Assembly: GCF_014773485.1 (NCBI RefSeq)
Contig: NZ_JACXBP010000005.1
Coordinates: forward strand, 1 to 64,000
Length of the DNA: 64,000 nt
From: Erwinia aphidicola
GTDB taxonomy: Bacteria; Pseudomonadota; Gammaproteobacteria; Enterobacterales; Enterobacteriaceae
Reading direction: 5' to 3'
Shown: in pieces, positions 53,870 through 63,273 of the stretch
Layout: each line of letters begins with the position of its first letter
Numbering within the stretch: the first letter of the stretch is position 1
Made by a program: the position numbers and the translations under genes
Notes under the pieces: model-generated
Database searches by the model: none
The model's input: the letters and a program-made list of their open reading frames with translations, nothing else
Told to the model about the DNA's origin: nothing

Positions 53870-55471
53870 ATGAGTGACAATGCCGCCATGCAACAGGGCC
53901 AGTCCGCCAGCCCCGTTTACCCGAAGAACAGCCGTCGTTCGGTGATGATTTTTCTGCTGCTGTTGATCCTCGGTATCGCCTTCGCCGGGGTGAATTTGTT
54001 TAACGACGTCAGCGATTCCGGCGCCACCTTTACCAGCTACGTGCCATTTTTGCTGCTGGGAATGGCGCTGCTGATTGCCCTCGGATTTGAGTTCGTTAAC
54101 GGTTTTCACGACACGGCCAACGCCGTTGCAACGGTGATTTATACCCACTCCATGCCGCCGACGCTGGCGGTGGTGTGGTCCGGCTTCTTTAACTTCCTCG
54201 GCGTGCTGCTCTCCAGCGGTGTGGTGGCCTTCGGCATCATCTCCCTGCTGCCGGTTGAGCTGATCCTGCAGGCCGGAACCGGCGGCGGCTTCGCCATGGT
54301 GTATGCCCTGCTGTTCTCGGCGATTATCTGGAACCTGGGCACCTGGTGGTTTGGCCTGCCCGCCTCGTCCTCACATACGCTGATTGGTTCGATAATCGGC
54401 GTTGGCGTGGCGAATGCGCTGATCCACGGTCGCACCGGGACCAGCGGCGTTGACTGGGGCCAGGCGGTGAAAATTGGCTATGCGCTGGTGCTGTCGCCGA
54501 TTATCGGCTTTGTCTGCGCCGCCGTGCTGCTGCTGCTGATGAAAAAAGTGCTGAAAAACCGCGAGCTGTACAGCGCGCCGGAAGGCAATAAGCCGCCGCC
54601 GACCTGGATCCGCGGGCTGCTGATTTTGACCTGTACCGGTGTCTCTTTCGCCCACGGTTCCAATGATGGTCAGAAAGGGATGGGCCTGATCATGCTGATC
54701 CTGGTGGGCACCATGCCGATCGCCTACGCGCTGAACCGCTCGATCCCGGCTGAGCATACGCCGCAGGTGGCGGCGCTGGCAGCGGTGACGCAGCAGGAGC
54801 TGCGCGCGCTGACGCCGGACCAGGCAGCCAGCACCTCCCCGCGCAATGTGCTGACCGAATATGTGCGCACCGGCACGCTGGTTCCCGCGGTGCTGCCCGC
54901 GCTGGCCGATTTAACCGGACGTATCGGCCAGCAGATCCGTCAATACGGCGCGGTCGATAAGATCCCGGCGCAGGCCGTATCCAACACCCGTAACGACATG
55001 TATCTGGCCTCTGAAGCGATCAAGCATCTGAAAAGCGATGAGAAGGTGCAGCTTCCGGCGCAGACCCGCCATAACCTCGATGCTTTTAAGGGCGAGCTGG
55101 ATAACGCCACGCGCTTTATTCCGTGGTGGGTGAAAGTGGTGGTGGCGATCGCGCTGGGTCTCGGCACCATGGTGGGCTGGCGTCGTATTGTGACCACGGT
55201 TGGGGAAAAAATTGGCAAGACGCATCTGACCTACGCGCAGGGCGCCAGCGCGGAACTGGTGGCGATGACCACCATCGGCGCAGCCGACATCTTCGGGCTG
55301 CCGGTTTCCACCACTCACGTGCTCTCCTCCGGGGTGGCGGGCACCATGGCGGCCAACCGCTCCGGCCTGCAGATGTCGACGCTGCGCAACCTGATGATGG
55401 CCTGGGTGCTCACCCTGCCGGTTTCGATTCTACTTTCGGCCACCCTTTACTGGCTGTTTACCCACTTCTGA
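53870..55471 (+). CDS. Inorganic phosphate transporter, Pit family
   Basis: 533 aa, about ten membrane helices. Pit signature repeats are GFEFVNGFHDTANAVATVIYT near residue 70 and SAELVAMTTIGAADIFGLPVSTTHVLSSGVAG near residue 465. A long hydrophilic loop lies at about residues 300-410. Low-affinity uptake of metal-phosphate with protons in the inner membrane. The N-terminus is longer than in E. coli PitA (499 aa). The small acidic protein gene follows after 14 bp. Confidence 0.92.
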   Translation: MSDNAAMQQGQSASPVYPKNSRRSVMIFLLLLILGIAFAGVNLFNDVSDSGATFTSYVPFLLLGMALLIALGFEFVNGFHDTANAVATVIYTHSMPPTLAVVWSGFFNFLGVLLSSGVVAFGIISLLPVELILQAGTGGGFAMVYALLFSAIIWNLGTWWFGLPASSSHTLIGSIIGVGVANALIHGRTGTSGVDWGQAVKIGYALVLSPIIGFVCAAVLLLLMKKVLKNRELYSAPEGNKPPPTWIRGLLILTCTGVSFAHGSNDGQKGMGLIMLILVGTMPIAYALNRSIPAEHTPQVAALAAVTQQELRALTPDQAASTSPRNVLTEYVRTGTLVPAVLPALADLTGRIGQQIRQYGAVDKIPAQAVSNTRNDMYLASEAIKHLKSDEKVQLPAQTRHNLDAFKGELDNATRFIPWWVKVVVAIALGLGTMVGWRRIVTTVGEKIGKTHLTYAQGASAELVAMTTIGAADIFGLPVSTTHVLSSGVAGTMAANRSGLQMSTLRNLMMAWVLTLPVSILLSATLYWLFTHF

Positions 55472-55485
55472 CCAGGAGATAACCT

Positions 55486-55785
55486 ATGACGATGCAAGGC
55501 AATGACTTCTCAGCGCAGAACTTTAACCAACGCTTACTGCAGGAGTTTTACGACAGCTACGATGAAGAGCTGGAGATGGAACTGGACGACCTGCGCTTCG
55601 GCAGCGATGAGAAAATGGAAGAGGGCGAGAAGGCCTGGCGCAAACAGTATTTCCGCGAGCTGCTGCGCCAGGTGCCGTATGAGGACAGCGAGCTGAAACC
55701 CATCGACCTGCCGCCGCGCGAACGTAACGAAGATTACCGCCGCTCGCCGGTGCCGGACGATATGATTGTGCCGGAAGTGTATTAA
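55486..55785 (+). CDS. Small acidic protein after the Pit gene, unknown
   Basis: 99 aa, rich in Glu and Asp, soluble, with no signal peptide: FYDSYDEELEMELDDLRFG, then EKAWRKQYFRELLRQVPYED. Likely helical. AGGAG lies 7 nt before ATG (55486). It is 14 bp after the phosphate transporter, so it is probably cotranscribed and may act with it. I do not recognise the family. Confidence 0.65.
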   Translation: MTMQGNDFSAQNFNQRLLQEFYDSYDEELEMELDDLRFGSDEKMEEGEKAWRKQYFRELLRQVPYEDSELKPIDLPPRERNEDYRRSPVPDDMIVPEVY

Positions 55786-55813
55786 CCCCCGGCGAATCCC
55801 TAAAAGGGGGCGG

Positions 55814-56995
55814 CTACCTGTCGCCCCGCAGAATGAGGCGTACCATAATCATCCCCGCCAGCAAGACCACGCCCGCCGCCGCCAGATAGATGGAATCCAC
55901 GCCCCAGTGACCGATCAGCAGCCCGGCCACCGGCCCGGTAATGCCCAGCCCGCAGTCAAGGAAGGCCGCGTACAGACCAAGCGCCGAACCCTGGTTTTGC
56001 GGCTGCACTTTGCGGATGGCCTCCACCCCCAATGCCGGGAAGATCAGCGAGAAGCCGCTGCCGGTCAGGAAGGCGCCAAGGTCAACCATCCAGATAGAGC
56101 TGGCCTGCCAGATGAGCATCAGACCCGCGCACTCCACCGCAAACGACACCAGCGAGACGCGGATGGCGCCATAGCGCGTGATGCTGTTGTTAAACAGCAG
56201 GCGCATCAGGATAAAGCCGATGCTGAACAGCGTCAGGGAGAATGCCGCTCCGCTCCAGTCGTGGCTGGCGAAATAGAGGGTGATGAAGGTAGCAATCGTG
56301 CCAAAGCCCATGGTCCCGAGGCCAAGGCACAAACCGTACAGCCAGATTTTGCCAAACACGCGGGTGAAGGGAATGCGCTGCCCGACTTCGACCTGCACCG
56401 CCGGGCGACGGGTTGCCAGCCAGTAGCCGAAAACCGCCATCAGAATAATTAACCCGGCAAACCCCGGGATGCCAAACAGCGAGTTGAGCATCACGCCGAG
56501 CGGTGCCCCCATCGCCATCGCCAGATAGGTCGCGACGCCATTCCAGGAGATCACCCGCCCACTCTGCGTGGTGCCCACCACGTTAATCCCCCAGAGGATC
56601 GAACCGGTGGCGGTTAAACTTTCACCAAAGCCCAGCACCACCCGCCCGACCGCCAGCAGCAGCAGGCTGGCCAGCGGCGAGGCATCGACCATCACCGCAA
56701 GAAGGGTAAACAGCCCGCTGGCGCCGCAGAAAATCAGCCCGACCAGCACCACTTTTTTCGGCCCGAGCAGGTCAGCATAGCGCCCGGCCTGCGGTCGGCT
56801 GACCAGCGTGGCGAAATATTGCAGGCTGATAATCAGCCCGGCGATAAACGAGCTGTAGCCCAGCTGGTTATGCACATAACCGGGCAATACCGCCAGCGGC
56901 AGACCAATCGACAGGTAGCAGAAGAAGGTAAAAATCACCACGGAGATAATGCGCTTGTTCAGTTGAGCAGAGGTTAATGCCGGGTTCAGAGACAT
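55814..56995 (-). CDS. MFS transporter, YhhS/YfcJ type
   Basis: 393 aa with twelve membrane helices. Major facilitator marks are GRYADLLGPKKVVLVG between helices 2 and 3 and GFGESLTATGSILWGI in helix 4-5. Resembles the UPF0226 proteins YhhS and YfcJ, probable efflux carriers of sugars or drugs. Start ATG at 56995 (MSLNPALTSAQ); the frame runs further upstream to 57028. Convergent with the small acidic protein gene. Confidence 0.88.
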   Translation of the reverse strand: MSLNPALTSAQLNKRIISVVIFTFFCYLSIGLPLAVLPGYVHNQLGYSSFIAGLIISLQYFATLVSRPQAGRYADLLGPKKVVLVGLIFCGASGLFTLLAVMVDASPLASLLLLAVGRVVLGFGESLTATGSILWGINVVGTTQSGRVISWNGVATYLAMAMGAPLGVMLNSLFGIPGFAGLIILMAVFGYWLATRRPAVQVEVGQRIPFTRVFGKIWLYGLCLGLGTMGFGTIATFITLYFASHDWSGAAFSLTLFSIGFILMRLLFNNSITRYGAIRVSLVSFAVECAGLMLIWQASSIWMVDLGAFLTGSGFSLIFPALGVEAIRKVQPQNQGSALGLYAAFLDCGLGITGPVAGLLIGHWGVDSIYLAAAGVVLLAGMIMVRLILRGDR

Positions 56996-57173
56996 AAAAA
57001 AGCCAGATAAAAATGCGATGTGGGTCACATCATACCCTTAGCTTGCTAACAGATCTCGCGAAGTTTACCGACACGTTATTTCCAGCTATCTGCAATGCGC
57101 TGCGCAGGGGTTGCCAAACGGCTGGCGCAATTTGCGCCTAGTCTGGCTGCGTCTATCAACAGGGAGAATGACC

Positions 57174-57920
57174 ATGAGATTCAGTACAAAAGTTGCGATT
57201 GTCACCGGGGGAGCCAGCGGTATTGGCGCGGCCACCGTCGCCCGACTGGCCGGGGAAGGCGCCGCCGTGATGGTCGCGGACCTCAACGAAGTTTCCGGCC
57301 GCGCCTTTGTTGCCCGCCTGGTGAAAGAGGGCCACAAGGCTGAGTTCTGCAAAATTGATGTGACCGATGCGCGGCAAAATCGTCAGCTGATTGAACAGAC
57401 CGTGGCGCACTTCGGGCGGCTGGATATTGTCTTTGCCAACGCCGGAATTGCCGCCGATGGCCCGGCGCACCTGCTGACGGTGGAGAAATGGCAGAAAACC
57501 ATCGATATCAATCTGACCGCCGTATTTCTGATTAATCAGGCAGCGATCGCCTGGTGGCTTGAGCATAAGCAGCCGGGAATTATCGTTAACTGCGGCTCGA
57601 TTCATAGCTGGGTCGGCAAGCACGGCGTCACCGCCTATGCTGCTTCAAAAGGTGGCGTAAAGCTGCTGACGCAAACGCTGGCTATCGACTATGCCGCGCG
57701 CGGTATTCGCGTCAACGCGGTCTGCCCGGGATATATCGATACGCCGCTGCTGTCCAAAGCCAGCGAGGAGGATAAAGACGCGTTGAAAAAATTGCACCCG
57801 ATTGGCCGTCTCGGCCGCCCGGAGGAGGTCGCAGCGGTGGTGGCCTTCCTCGCCAGCCCCGATGCCTCATTTGTTAACGGCGCGGCGCTGCTGGTAGACG
57901 GCGGGTACGTGGCGCAATAG
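57174..57920 (+). CDS. Short-chain dehydrogenase/reductase, FabG-like
   Basis: 248 aa. VTGGASGIGAATVARL near residue 9 binds NAD(P), NAG motif is in FANAGIAAD, and catalytic residues lie in NCGSIHSWVGKHGVTAYAASKGG (Y-x3-K: YAASK). The late motif PGYIDTPL is typical. Substrate unknown. The ATG at 57174 is used because GGGAG stands 7 nt before it; an ATG two codons earlier is too close. Single gene. Confidence 0.9.
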   Translation: MRFSTKVAIVTGGASGIGAATVARLAGEGAAVMVADLNEVSGRAFVARLVKEGHKAEFCKIDVTDARQNRQLIEQTVAHFGRLDIVFANAGIAADGPAHLLTVEKWQKTIDINLTAVFLINQAAIAWWLEHKQPGIIVNCGSIHSWVGKHGVTAYAASKGGVKLLTQTLAIDYAARGIRVNAVCPGYIDTPLLSKASEEDKDALKKLHPIGRLGRPEEVAAVVAFLASPDASFVNGAALLVDGGYVAQ

Positions 57921-57945
57921 GCGCGGCAGGCCTTGCCGCTACGCT
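57921..57945. repeat. GTAGGGG-like repeat, variant copy N
   Basis: GCGGCAGGCC/TTGCCGCTACGC has the CTAC end and the same layout as the other repeats, but a different arm sequence. Between convergent SDR and dusC. Confidence 0.35.
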
Positions 57946-57975
57946 AGCGCGCACCGCAAACGCGCTGAGCTAACC

Positions 57976-58920
57976 TCAAATCATTCGATTCTGCGCATTA
58001 ATCACCCGCGCAATATCCGCTGAGGTTGGCTGGGTGCGCACCTGCATAAACAGATCGGTGGCTTCCTCGTACTCTTTACGCAGATAGCCGAGCCACTGCT
58101 TAATGCGCGCCATATGATACAGGCCGGTATCGCCCTGCTTCTCCAGCCGCACATATTTTCGCAGCAGCTCAACCACCTGCGGCCACGGCATGCGCGGCTC
58201 GTTGTATTTGATCATCCGGCTGAGATTCGGCACGTTGAGCGCGCCGCGCCCGATCATCACCGCATCACAGCCCGTTACCGCCATACAATCCTGCGCGCTC
58301 TGCCAGTCCCAGATCTCGCCGTTGGCGATCACCGGAATGCTGAGCCGCTGGCGGATCTCACCGATCGCCGCCCAGTTAATCGCCTCAGCGCGGTAACCGT
58401 CCTCTTTAGTACGACCGTGCACCGCCAGTTCAGTGGCGCCGGCCTGCTGCACCGCATCGGCGATTTCGAAGCGCCGCGCGCCGGAATCCCAGCCCAGGCG
58501 CACTTTGACCGTGACCGGAAGGTGAGCCGGCACCGCCGCACGCATCGCTTTGGCCCCCTGGTAGATCAGCTCGGGATCTTTTAACAGCGTCGCCCCACCG
58601 CCGCTGCCGTTAACCGTTTTCGACGGGCAGCCGCAGTTAAGGTCAACGCCCCATGAGCCCATCTCCACCGCTCTGGCAGCATTTTCCGCCAGCCACTGCG
58701 GATGCTGGCCAAGCAGCTGAATACGCACCCGCGTGCCGGATGGCGTGCGGCTGTCATTGTCGAGCTCGGGGCAGAGACGCTGGAAGCACTTCTCCGGCAG
58801 CAGAGCATCCACTACGCGCAGAAATTCAGTAATGCAGAGGTCGTAATCGTTGACGTCGGTCAGCAGTTCACGCACCAGCGAATCGAGAACGCCTTCCATC
58901 GGGGCAAGTAATACGCGCAT
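57976..58920 (-). CDS. dusC: tRNA-dihydrouridine(16) synthase DusC
   Basis: 314 aa FMN enzyme that reduces uridine 16 in tRNA. Starts [20 protein letters not shown]; the catalytic loop is [22 protein letters not shown] (active Cys about residue 98). Other marks are [13 protein letters not shown] and [12 protein letters not shown]. Length as in E. coli. Follows rhlE on the same strand with a likely terminator between. Confidence 0.94.
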   Translation of the reverse strand: MRVLLAPMEGVLDSLVRELLTDVNDYDLCITEFLRVVDALLPEKCFQRLCPELDNDSRTPSGTRVRIQLLGQHPQWLAENAARAVEMGSWGVDLNCGCPSKTVNGSGGGATLLKDPELIYQGAKAMRAAVPAHLPVTVKVRLGWDSGARRFEIADAVQQAGATELAVHGRTKEDGYRAEAINWAAIGEIRQRLSIPVIANGEIWDWQSAQDCMAVTGCDAVMIGRGALNVPNLSRMIKYNEPRMPWPQVVELLRKYVRLEKQGDTGLYHMARIKQWLGYLRKEYEEATDLFMQVRTQPTSADIARVINAQNRMI

Positions 58921-58945
58921 GGTAAACCTGTGGAGAGTAGAGAAC

Positions 58946-58969
58946 AGGGGGAAGCGGGCGCCTCCCCCC
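58946..58969 (-). terminator. Probable terminator of rhlE
   Basis: GGGGGA and TCCCCC arms with an inner GCG/CGC pair form a stable hairpin just after the rhlE stop. The T-run is short. Confidence 0.45.
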
Positions 58970-58975
58970 GATTAA

Positions 58976-60403
58976 TTAGCCGTTGTTACTTGGGGTAGAA
59001 CGGCGTGGACGGGTTTTGTTGACGCGCGGTGCGCCAGCGTTACCGCCTTCCGGGCGTGCTGCACGGCCTGAACCGTTGCCCTGACGGCGCTCGCCGCCTG
59101 CACCCGCGCCATTGCCGCCGCCGTTACCGGCACGGTTGCCGCTGGCGCTACGATCGCCACCGCTGCGCTGGCCGCCCTGAGCACCACGACCGCGTCCACC
59201 GCCGCCGCCTGCTCCGCCGCGCTGCTGCTGGCGACCGTTGATGATCGGCTCAGCTTTAATGCTCGGGTCCGGCTCATAGCCTTCAATCGCCATGCGCGGG
59301 ATTTCACGCTTCAGCACGCGTTCAATGTCGCGCAGCAGCTTCAGTTCGTCCACGCACACCAGCGACAAGGCTTCGCCCACCGCGGCCGCACGGCCGGTAC
59401 GACCAATGCGGTGCACATAGTCTTCCGGTACGTTTGGCAGCTCGAAGTTCACCACGTGCGGCAGCTCTTCGATATCGATACCGCGCGCGGCGATATCAGT
59501 CGCCACCAGCACGCGGATCTTACCTTCTTTAAAGTCGCTCAATGCACGGGTACGCGCGCCCTGGCTCTTGTTGCCGTGGATCGCGGCGGCGGTGATGCCG
59601 TCTTTGTTCAGCTGCTCGGCCAGGTGGTTAGCGCCGTGCTTGGTGCGGGTAAATACCAGCACCTGCTGCCAGTTGTCGCGCCCGATCAGGAACGATAACA
59701 GCTCGCGCTTACGCTTCTTGTCGACCATATGAACGTGCTGCGTCACCTGCTCGGAAGCGGTGTTGCGGCGCGCCACGGAGACTTCTTCCGGGTTGTGCAG
59801 CAGTTTTTCCGCCAGGGTTTTGATCTCGTCAGAGAAAGTGGCGGAGAACAGCAGGTTCTGGCGTTTGGCAGGCAGTTTTGCCAGCACGCGACGGATATCG
59901 TGAATGAAGCCCATATCCAGCATGCGGTCGGCTTCATCCAGTACCAGAATTTCTACTTTGGACAGGTCGAGCGCGTTCTGATGCTCAAGGTCCAGCAGAC
60001 GGCCAGGCGTTGCCACCAGCACGTCAACACCGCTGCGCAGTTTCATCATTTGCGGGTTGATGCTGACGCCGCCGAACACCACCAGCGAGCGCAAGTCGAG
60101 GTATTTGCTGTATTCCTGCACGTTTTCGCCCACCTGAGCCGCCAGTTCGCGGGTTGGGGTGAGGATCAGGGCGCGCACCGGGCGGCGGCCTTTCGGATGC
60201 GGGTTGTTGTTGCTGAGCAGCTGCAGCAGCGGCAGGGTGAAACCTGCGGTTTTACCGGTACCGGTCTGGGCGCTGGCCATCAGGTCACGTCCAGCCAGCA
60301 CTACCGGGATTGCCTGGCGCTGAATTGGCGTCGGCTCGTTATAGCCCTGTTCAGTAACAGCGCGCAAAATATCGGCATTAAGGCCGAGAGAATCAAATGA
60401 CAT
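58976..60403 (-). CDS. rhlE: DEAD-box RNA helicase RhlE
   Basis: 475 aa. All helicase motifs are present: Q motif [34 protein letters not shown] (DEAD), SATF, and HRIGRTGR. Acts in rRNA maturation and RNA turnover. The C-terminal tail (about residues 385-475) is rich in Gly, Arg, Asn and Gln (RGG-like repeats), longer than in E. coli (454 aa total), typical of a disordered RNA-binding tail. Transcribed leftwards; upstream 60404-60697 holds its leader and the ybhQ terminator. Confidence 0.95.
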   Translation of the reverse strand: MSFDSLGLNADILRAVTEQGYNEPTPIQRQAIPVVLAGRDLMASAQTGTGKTAGFTLPLLQLLSNNNPHPKGRRPVRALILTPTRELAAQVGENVQEYSKYLDLRSLVVFGGVSINPQMMKLRSGVDVLVATPGRLLDLEHQNALDLSKVEILVLDEADRMLDMGFIHDIRRVLAKLPAKRQNLLFSATFSDEIKTLAEKLLHNPEEVSVARRNTASEQVTQHVHMVDKKRKRELLSFLIGRDNWQQVLVFTRTKHGANHLAEQLNKDGITAAAIHGNKSQGARTRALSDFKEGKIRVLVATDIAARGIDIEELPHVVNFELPNVPEDYVHRIGRTGRAAAVGEALSLVCVDELKLLRDIERVLKREIPRMAIEGYEPDPSIKAEPIINGRQQQRGGAGGGGGRGRGAQGGQRSGGDRSASGNRAGNGGGNGAGAGGERRQGNGSGRAARPEGGNAGAPRVNKTRPRRSTPSNNG

Positions 60404-60665
60404 AAAGTTGACTGACTCCGGATCCGCCCTGACCGCGTAACGGTGTAGTTTCCAGGGGGAGAGTTGACGCCAGGATCATTCCTGACGCTTGAATGAGAGC
60501 ACAAACCACGGTGCCTAAGGGGCGGATTATAACAGAACCCTACGCTCGACAGGGAGTTATTCTTACGCTTCTTGTCCAAAAATGCGCTACAAGCGGTTAC
60601 AGCGCGCCAGCGCACATCGCAGCGAAGGGGTCGGTAAGGAGAGGATGGCTGCAGCAGACGGGAAA

Positions 60666-60692
60666 ACAAACGGGCCACCGAAGTGGCCCGTG
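60666..60692 (-). terminator. Rho-independent terminator of ybhQ
   Basis: On the minus strand the stem ACGGGCCAC / GTGGCCCGT with a UUCG loop is followed by TTGTTTT. Confidence 0.85.
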
Positions 60693-60697
60693 TGGGA

Positions 60698-61087
60698 TTA
60701 ACGTGGACGCTGGCGCGGTTGTACCCGCTCTTTAACCAGCAGCGAGACCAGCGCAGGTCCCGCCAGCATCACCACCCCGACTGCGCCAAGCAGCAGGTTG
60801 TTATGGATTACCCGTGACAGCACCAGCAGCACCAGCATTGCGGCACCGAAGTAATAGGTGGTGGTCACATCTTCAAGGAAATCGCCAATACGCCGCAGAC
60901 GCGGCAGACGCTGGGTGAGCAGCATGGCGGCAAACACGCTGGCATACAGCGCCAGTAAAATTGTGCTCACCTGCAACAGTGCCTGATGTTTCCACCCCCA
61001 CACCAGCGCGGCGATCAGCAGCAGGTGCAGTGCGATATGTACGCAGGTTTGTCCAGTGACAATCTGAATACGATTAGACCATTTCAT
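60698..61087 (-). CDS. ybhQ: Inner membrane protein YbhQ
   Basis: 129 aa with about four helices (HIALHLLLIAALVWGW, TILLALYASVFAAMLL, YYFGAAMLVLLVLSRVI, LLGAVGVVMLAGPALVSLL). Starts MKWSNRIQIVTGQTCVH. Function unknown. Divergent from ybhP, the same arrangement as in E. coli. Its terminator follows directly. Confidence 0.88.
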   Translation of the reverse strand: MKWSNRIQIVTGQTCVHIALHLLLIAALVWGWKHQALLQVSTILLALYASVFAAMLLTQRLPRLRRIGDFLEDVTTTYYFGAAMLVLLVLSRVIHNNLLLGAVGVVMLAGPALVSLLVKERVQPRQRPR

Positions 61088-61273
61088 GCTCTTCTCCTGG
61101 CAGACCTTACGTGAAACAGGTCGCCCATGCGGTTACTGACACCGGCCAGTAACGACGTCCTCAGACTAACGTAGTTTTCGGATAATACTGCAAATAAACG
61201 CGTTTCCCGCCACACATTTGTGACAAAGACTACACTTTACCCTTCACAAGTTAAGACGAAGAGTGTCATCAGT

Positions 61274-62035
61274 ATGTCACAAAAAACGCAAGGATTTTCA
61301 TTTAAAGTCCTGACGATTAACACTCACATGGGTTTCAACGCCTTTAACCGGCGTTTTATTCTGCCTGAACTCCGCGATGCGGTGCGGGCAACCGGGGCTG
61401 ATATTGTGCTGTTACAGGAAGTGATGGGCAGCCACGATCTGCACAAGCTGCGCGTGGATAACTGGCCAGAAACGCCGCATTACGAGTTCCTCGCCGATAC
61501 CATGTGGCGTGACTTTGCCTATGGCCGTAATGCAGTTTATCCAGAGGGGCACCATGGTAATGCGGTGCTGTCGCGCCTGCCCATCCTCGAGCATCACAAC
61601 CGCGATATCTCGGTCGCAGGCACGGAAAAGCGCGGTATCCTGCACTGTCGTATTGCGGTGCCGGACAGCGACCTCACTCTGCACGTGCTGTGCGTGCACC
61701 TTGGCCTGCGCGAAGCACACCGGCAGGCCCAGCTCAAAATGCTGTGTCAGCTGGTGAATGAACTGCCGCCGGATGCCCCGGTGGTGATCGCCGGAGATTT
61801 TAACGACTGGCGCCTGCGCGCGAATGCCATTCTTGAGCGCGGAGCCGGGATGGAAGAGGTCTTCAGCCGCAAAAATGGTCGCCCGGCGCGCACCTTCCCC
61901 GCCCGCTTTCCGCTACTGCGCCTTGACCGTATCTACGTCAAAAATGCCGCTGTCAGCCATCCACAAACTATTCCGCTACGCCCATGGTCGCATCTCTCCG
62001 ACCATGCGCCGCTGGCGGTGGAGATCCACCTATGA
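61274..62035 (+). CDS. ybhP: Endonuclease/exonuclease/phosphatase family protein YbhP
   Basis: 253 aa, the E. coli length. EEP-fold marks are [22 protein letters not shown] (Glu metal ligand near residue 48), [22 protein letters not shown] and the final [12 protein letters not shown]. Mg2+-dependent phosphodiesterase or phosphatase; substrate unknown, perhaps a lipid given clsB next door. Start ATG at 61274 ([10 protein letters not shown]). Overlaps clsB by ATGA. Confidence 0.92.
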   Translation: MSQKTQGFSFKVLTINTHMGFNAFNRRFILPELRDAVRATGADIVLLQEVMGSHDLHKLRVDNWPETPHYEFLADTMWRDFAYGRNAVYPEGHHGNAVLSRLPILEHHNRDISVAGTEKRGILHCRIAVPDSDLTLHVLCVHLGLREAHRQAQLKMLCQLVNELPPDAPVVIAGDFNDWRLRANAILERGAGMEEVFSRKNGRPARTFPARFPLLRLDRIYVKNAAVSHPQTIPLRPWSHLSDHAPLAVEIHL

Positions 62036-63273
62036 ACCAGTGGCAGGAAGGTAATCAGATCAGGCTGCTGGAAAATGGCGAGGAATTTTTCCCGCGCGTT
62101 TTCGGGGCAATTCAGCGCGCCCAGCACAGCCTGCTGTTGGAAACATTTATCCTGTTTAACGATGATGTCGGCCAGGCCCTGCACGCCGAACTGCTGGCGG
62201 CAGCCCAGCGCGGGGTCAAGATTGAGATGATGGTCGACGGCTACGGCTCCCCGGACCTGCCGGACGAATTTGTCCACAGCCTCACCTCGCTCGGCGTGCG
62301 CTTTCTGTATTACGATCCGCGCCCGCTGGTCCTTGGCATGCGCACCAACCTGTTTCGCCGCCTGCACCGCAAAATTGTGGTCGCCGATGGCGAGATCGCC
62401 TTTGTCGGCGGCATCAACTACTCGGCGGAGCACAACGCCAGCTACGGTCCGGAAGCGAAGCAGGATTATGCGGTGGAGGTTAAAGGGCCCATCGTCGGCG
62501 ATATTGCCGCTTACGTGCAGCAGCAGATGGGCAGCGAGCAGAAAATCCGTCGCTGGTGGGGACAGCGCTCGCACCGCCCGGCACATAACGCCAGGCCGGG
62601 CAACGCGCAGGCGCTGCTGGTGTATCGCGACAATCATGAGCACCGCGATGACATCGAGCAGCACTATATCGATATGCTGAAGAGTGCGCAGCAAGACGTC
62701 ATTATCGCCAATGCCTACTTCTTCCCCGGCTATCGCCTGCTGCGCGAAATGCGCAACGCGGCGCGGCGCGGCGTGCGCGTGCGGCTGATCGTGCAGGGCA
62801 AGCCGGATATGCCGATCGTCAAGGTCGGCGCCGAGCTGCTGTATAACTACCTGGTGGAGGGCGGCGTGGAGGTTTACGAGTACTGCCGCCGCCCGCTGCA
62901 CGCCAAAATCGCGGTGCAGGATCAACAGTGGTCAACCGTCGGTTCCAGCAATCTCGACCCGCTCAGCCTGTCGCTCAATCTGGAAGCGAATCTGATGATT
63001 CACGATCGCGACTTTAACCAGTGCGTGCGTGACAACCTCGAGGGGCTGCTGGCGGCGGACTGCCAGCGCGTGCAGGAGAGCCAGCTGCCGAAACGCAACT
63101 GGTGGCAGCTGGGCAAAGGCGTGCTGGTTTTCCATTTTCTGCGTCATTTCCCGGCGATTGCCGGCTGGCTGCCCGCCCACACGCCGAAGCTGGCGCAGGT
63201 ACCGCCCCCGGCCCAGCCGGAGATGGAAACCCAGGACAGGGTCGAGACCCCCAACGAAGGAGTTAAACCCTGA
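62032..63273 (+). CDS. clsB: Cardiolipin synthase B ClsB (YbhO)
   Basis: 413 aa, the E. coli length. Phospholipase D-type enzyme that makes cardiolipin from phosphatidylglycerol. It has two HKD motifs: [17 protein letters not shown] near residue 115 and [19 protein letters not shown] near residue 290. Membrane-associated on the cytosolic side. Start ATG at 62032 overlaps the ybhP stop. Its stop overlaps the ybhN start. Confidence 0.95.
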   Translation: MNQWQEGNQIRLLENGEEFFPRVFGAIQRAQHSLLLETFILFNDDVGQALHAELLAAAQRGVKIEMMVDGYGSPDLPDEFVHSLTSLGVRFLYYDPRPLVLGMRTNLFRRLHRKIVVADGEIAFVGGINYSAEHNASYGPEAKQDYAVEVKGPIVGDIAAYVQQQMGSEQKIRRWWGQRSHRPAHNARPGNAQALLVYRDNHEHRDDIEQHYIDMLKSAQQDVIIANAYFFPGYRLLREMRNAARRGVRVRLIVQGKPDMPIVKVGAELLYNYLVEGGVEVYEYCRRPLHAKIAVQDQQWSTVGSSNLDPLSLSLNLEANLMIHDRDFNQCVRDNLEGLLAADCQRVQESQLPKRNWWQLGKGVLVFHFLRHFPAIAGWLPAHTPKLAQVPPPAQPEMETQDRVETPNEGVKP

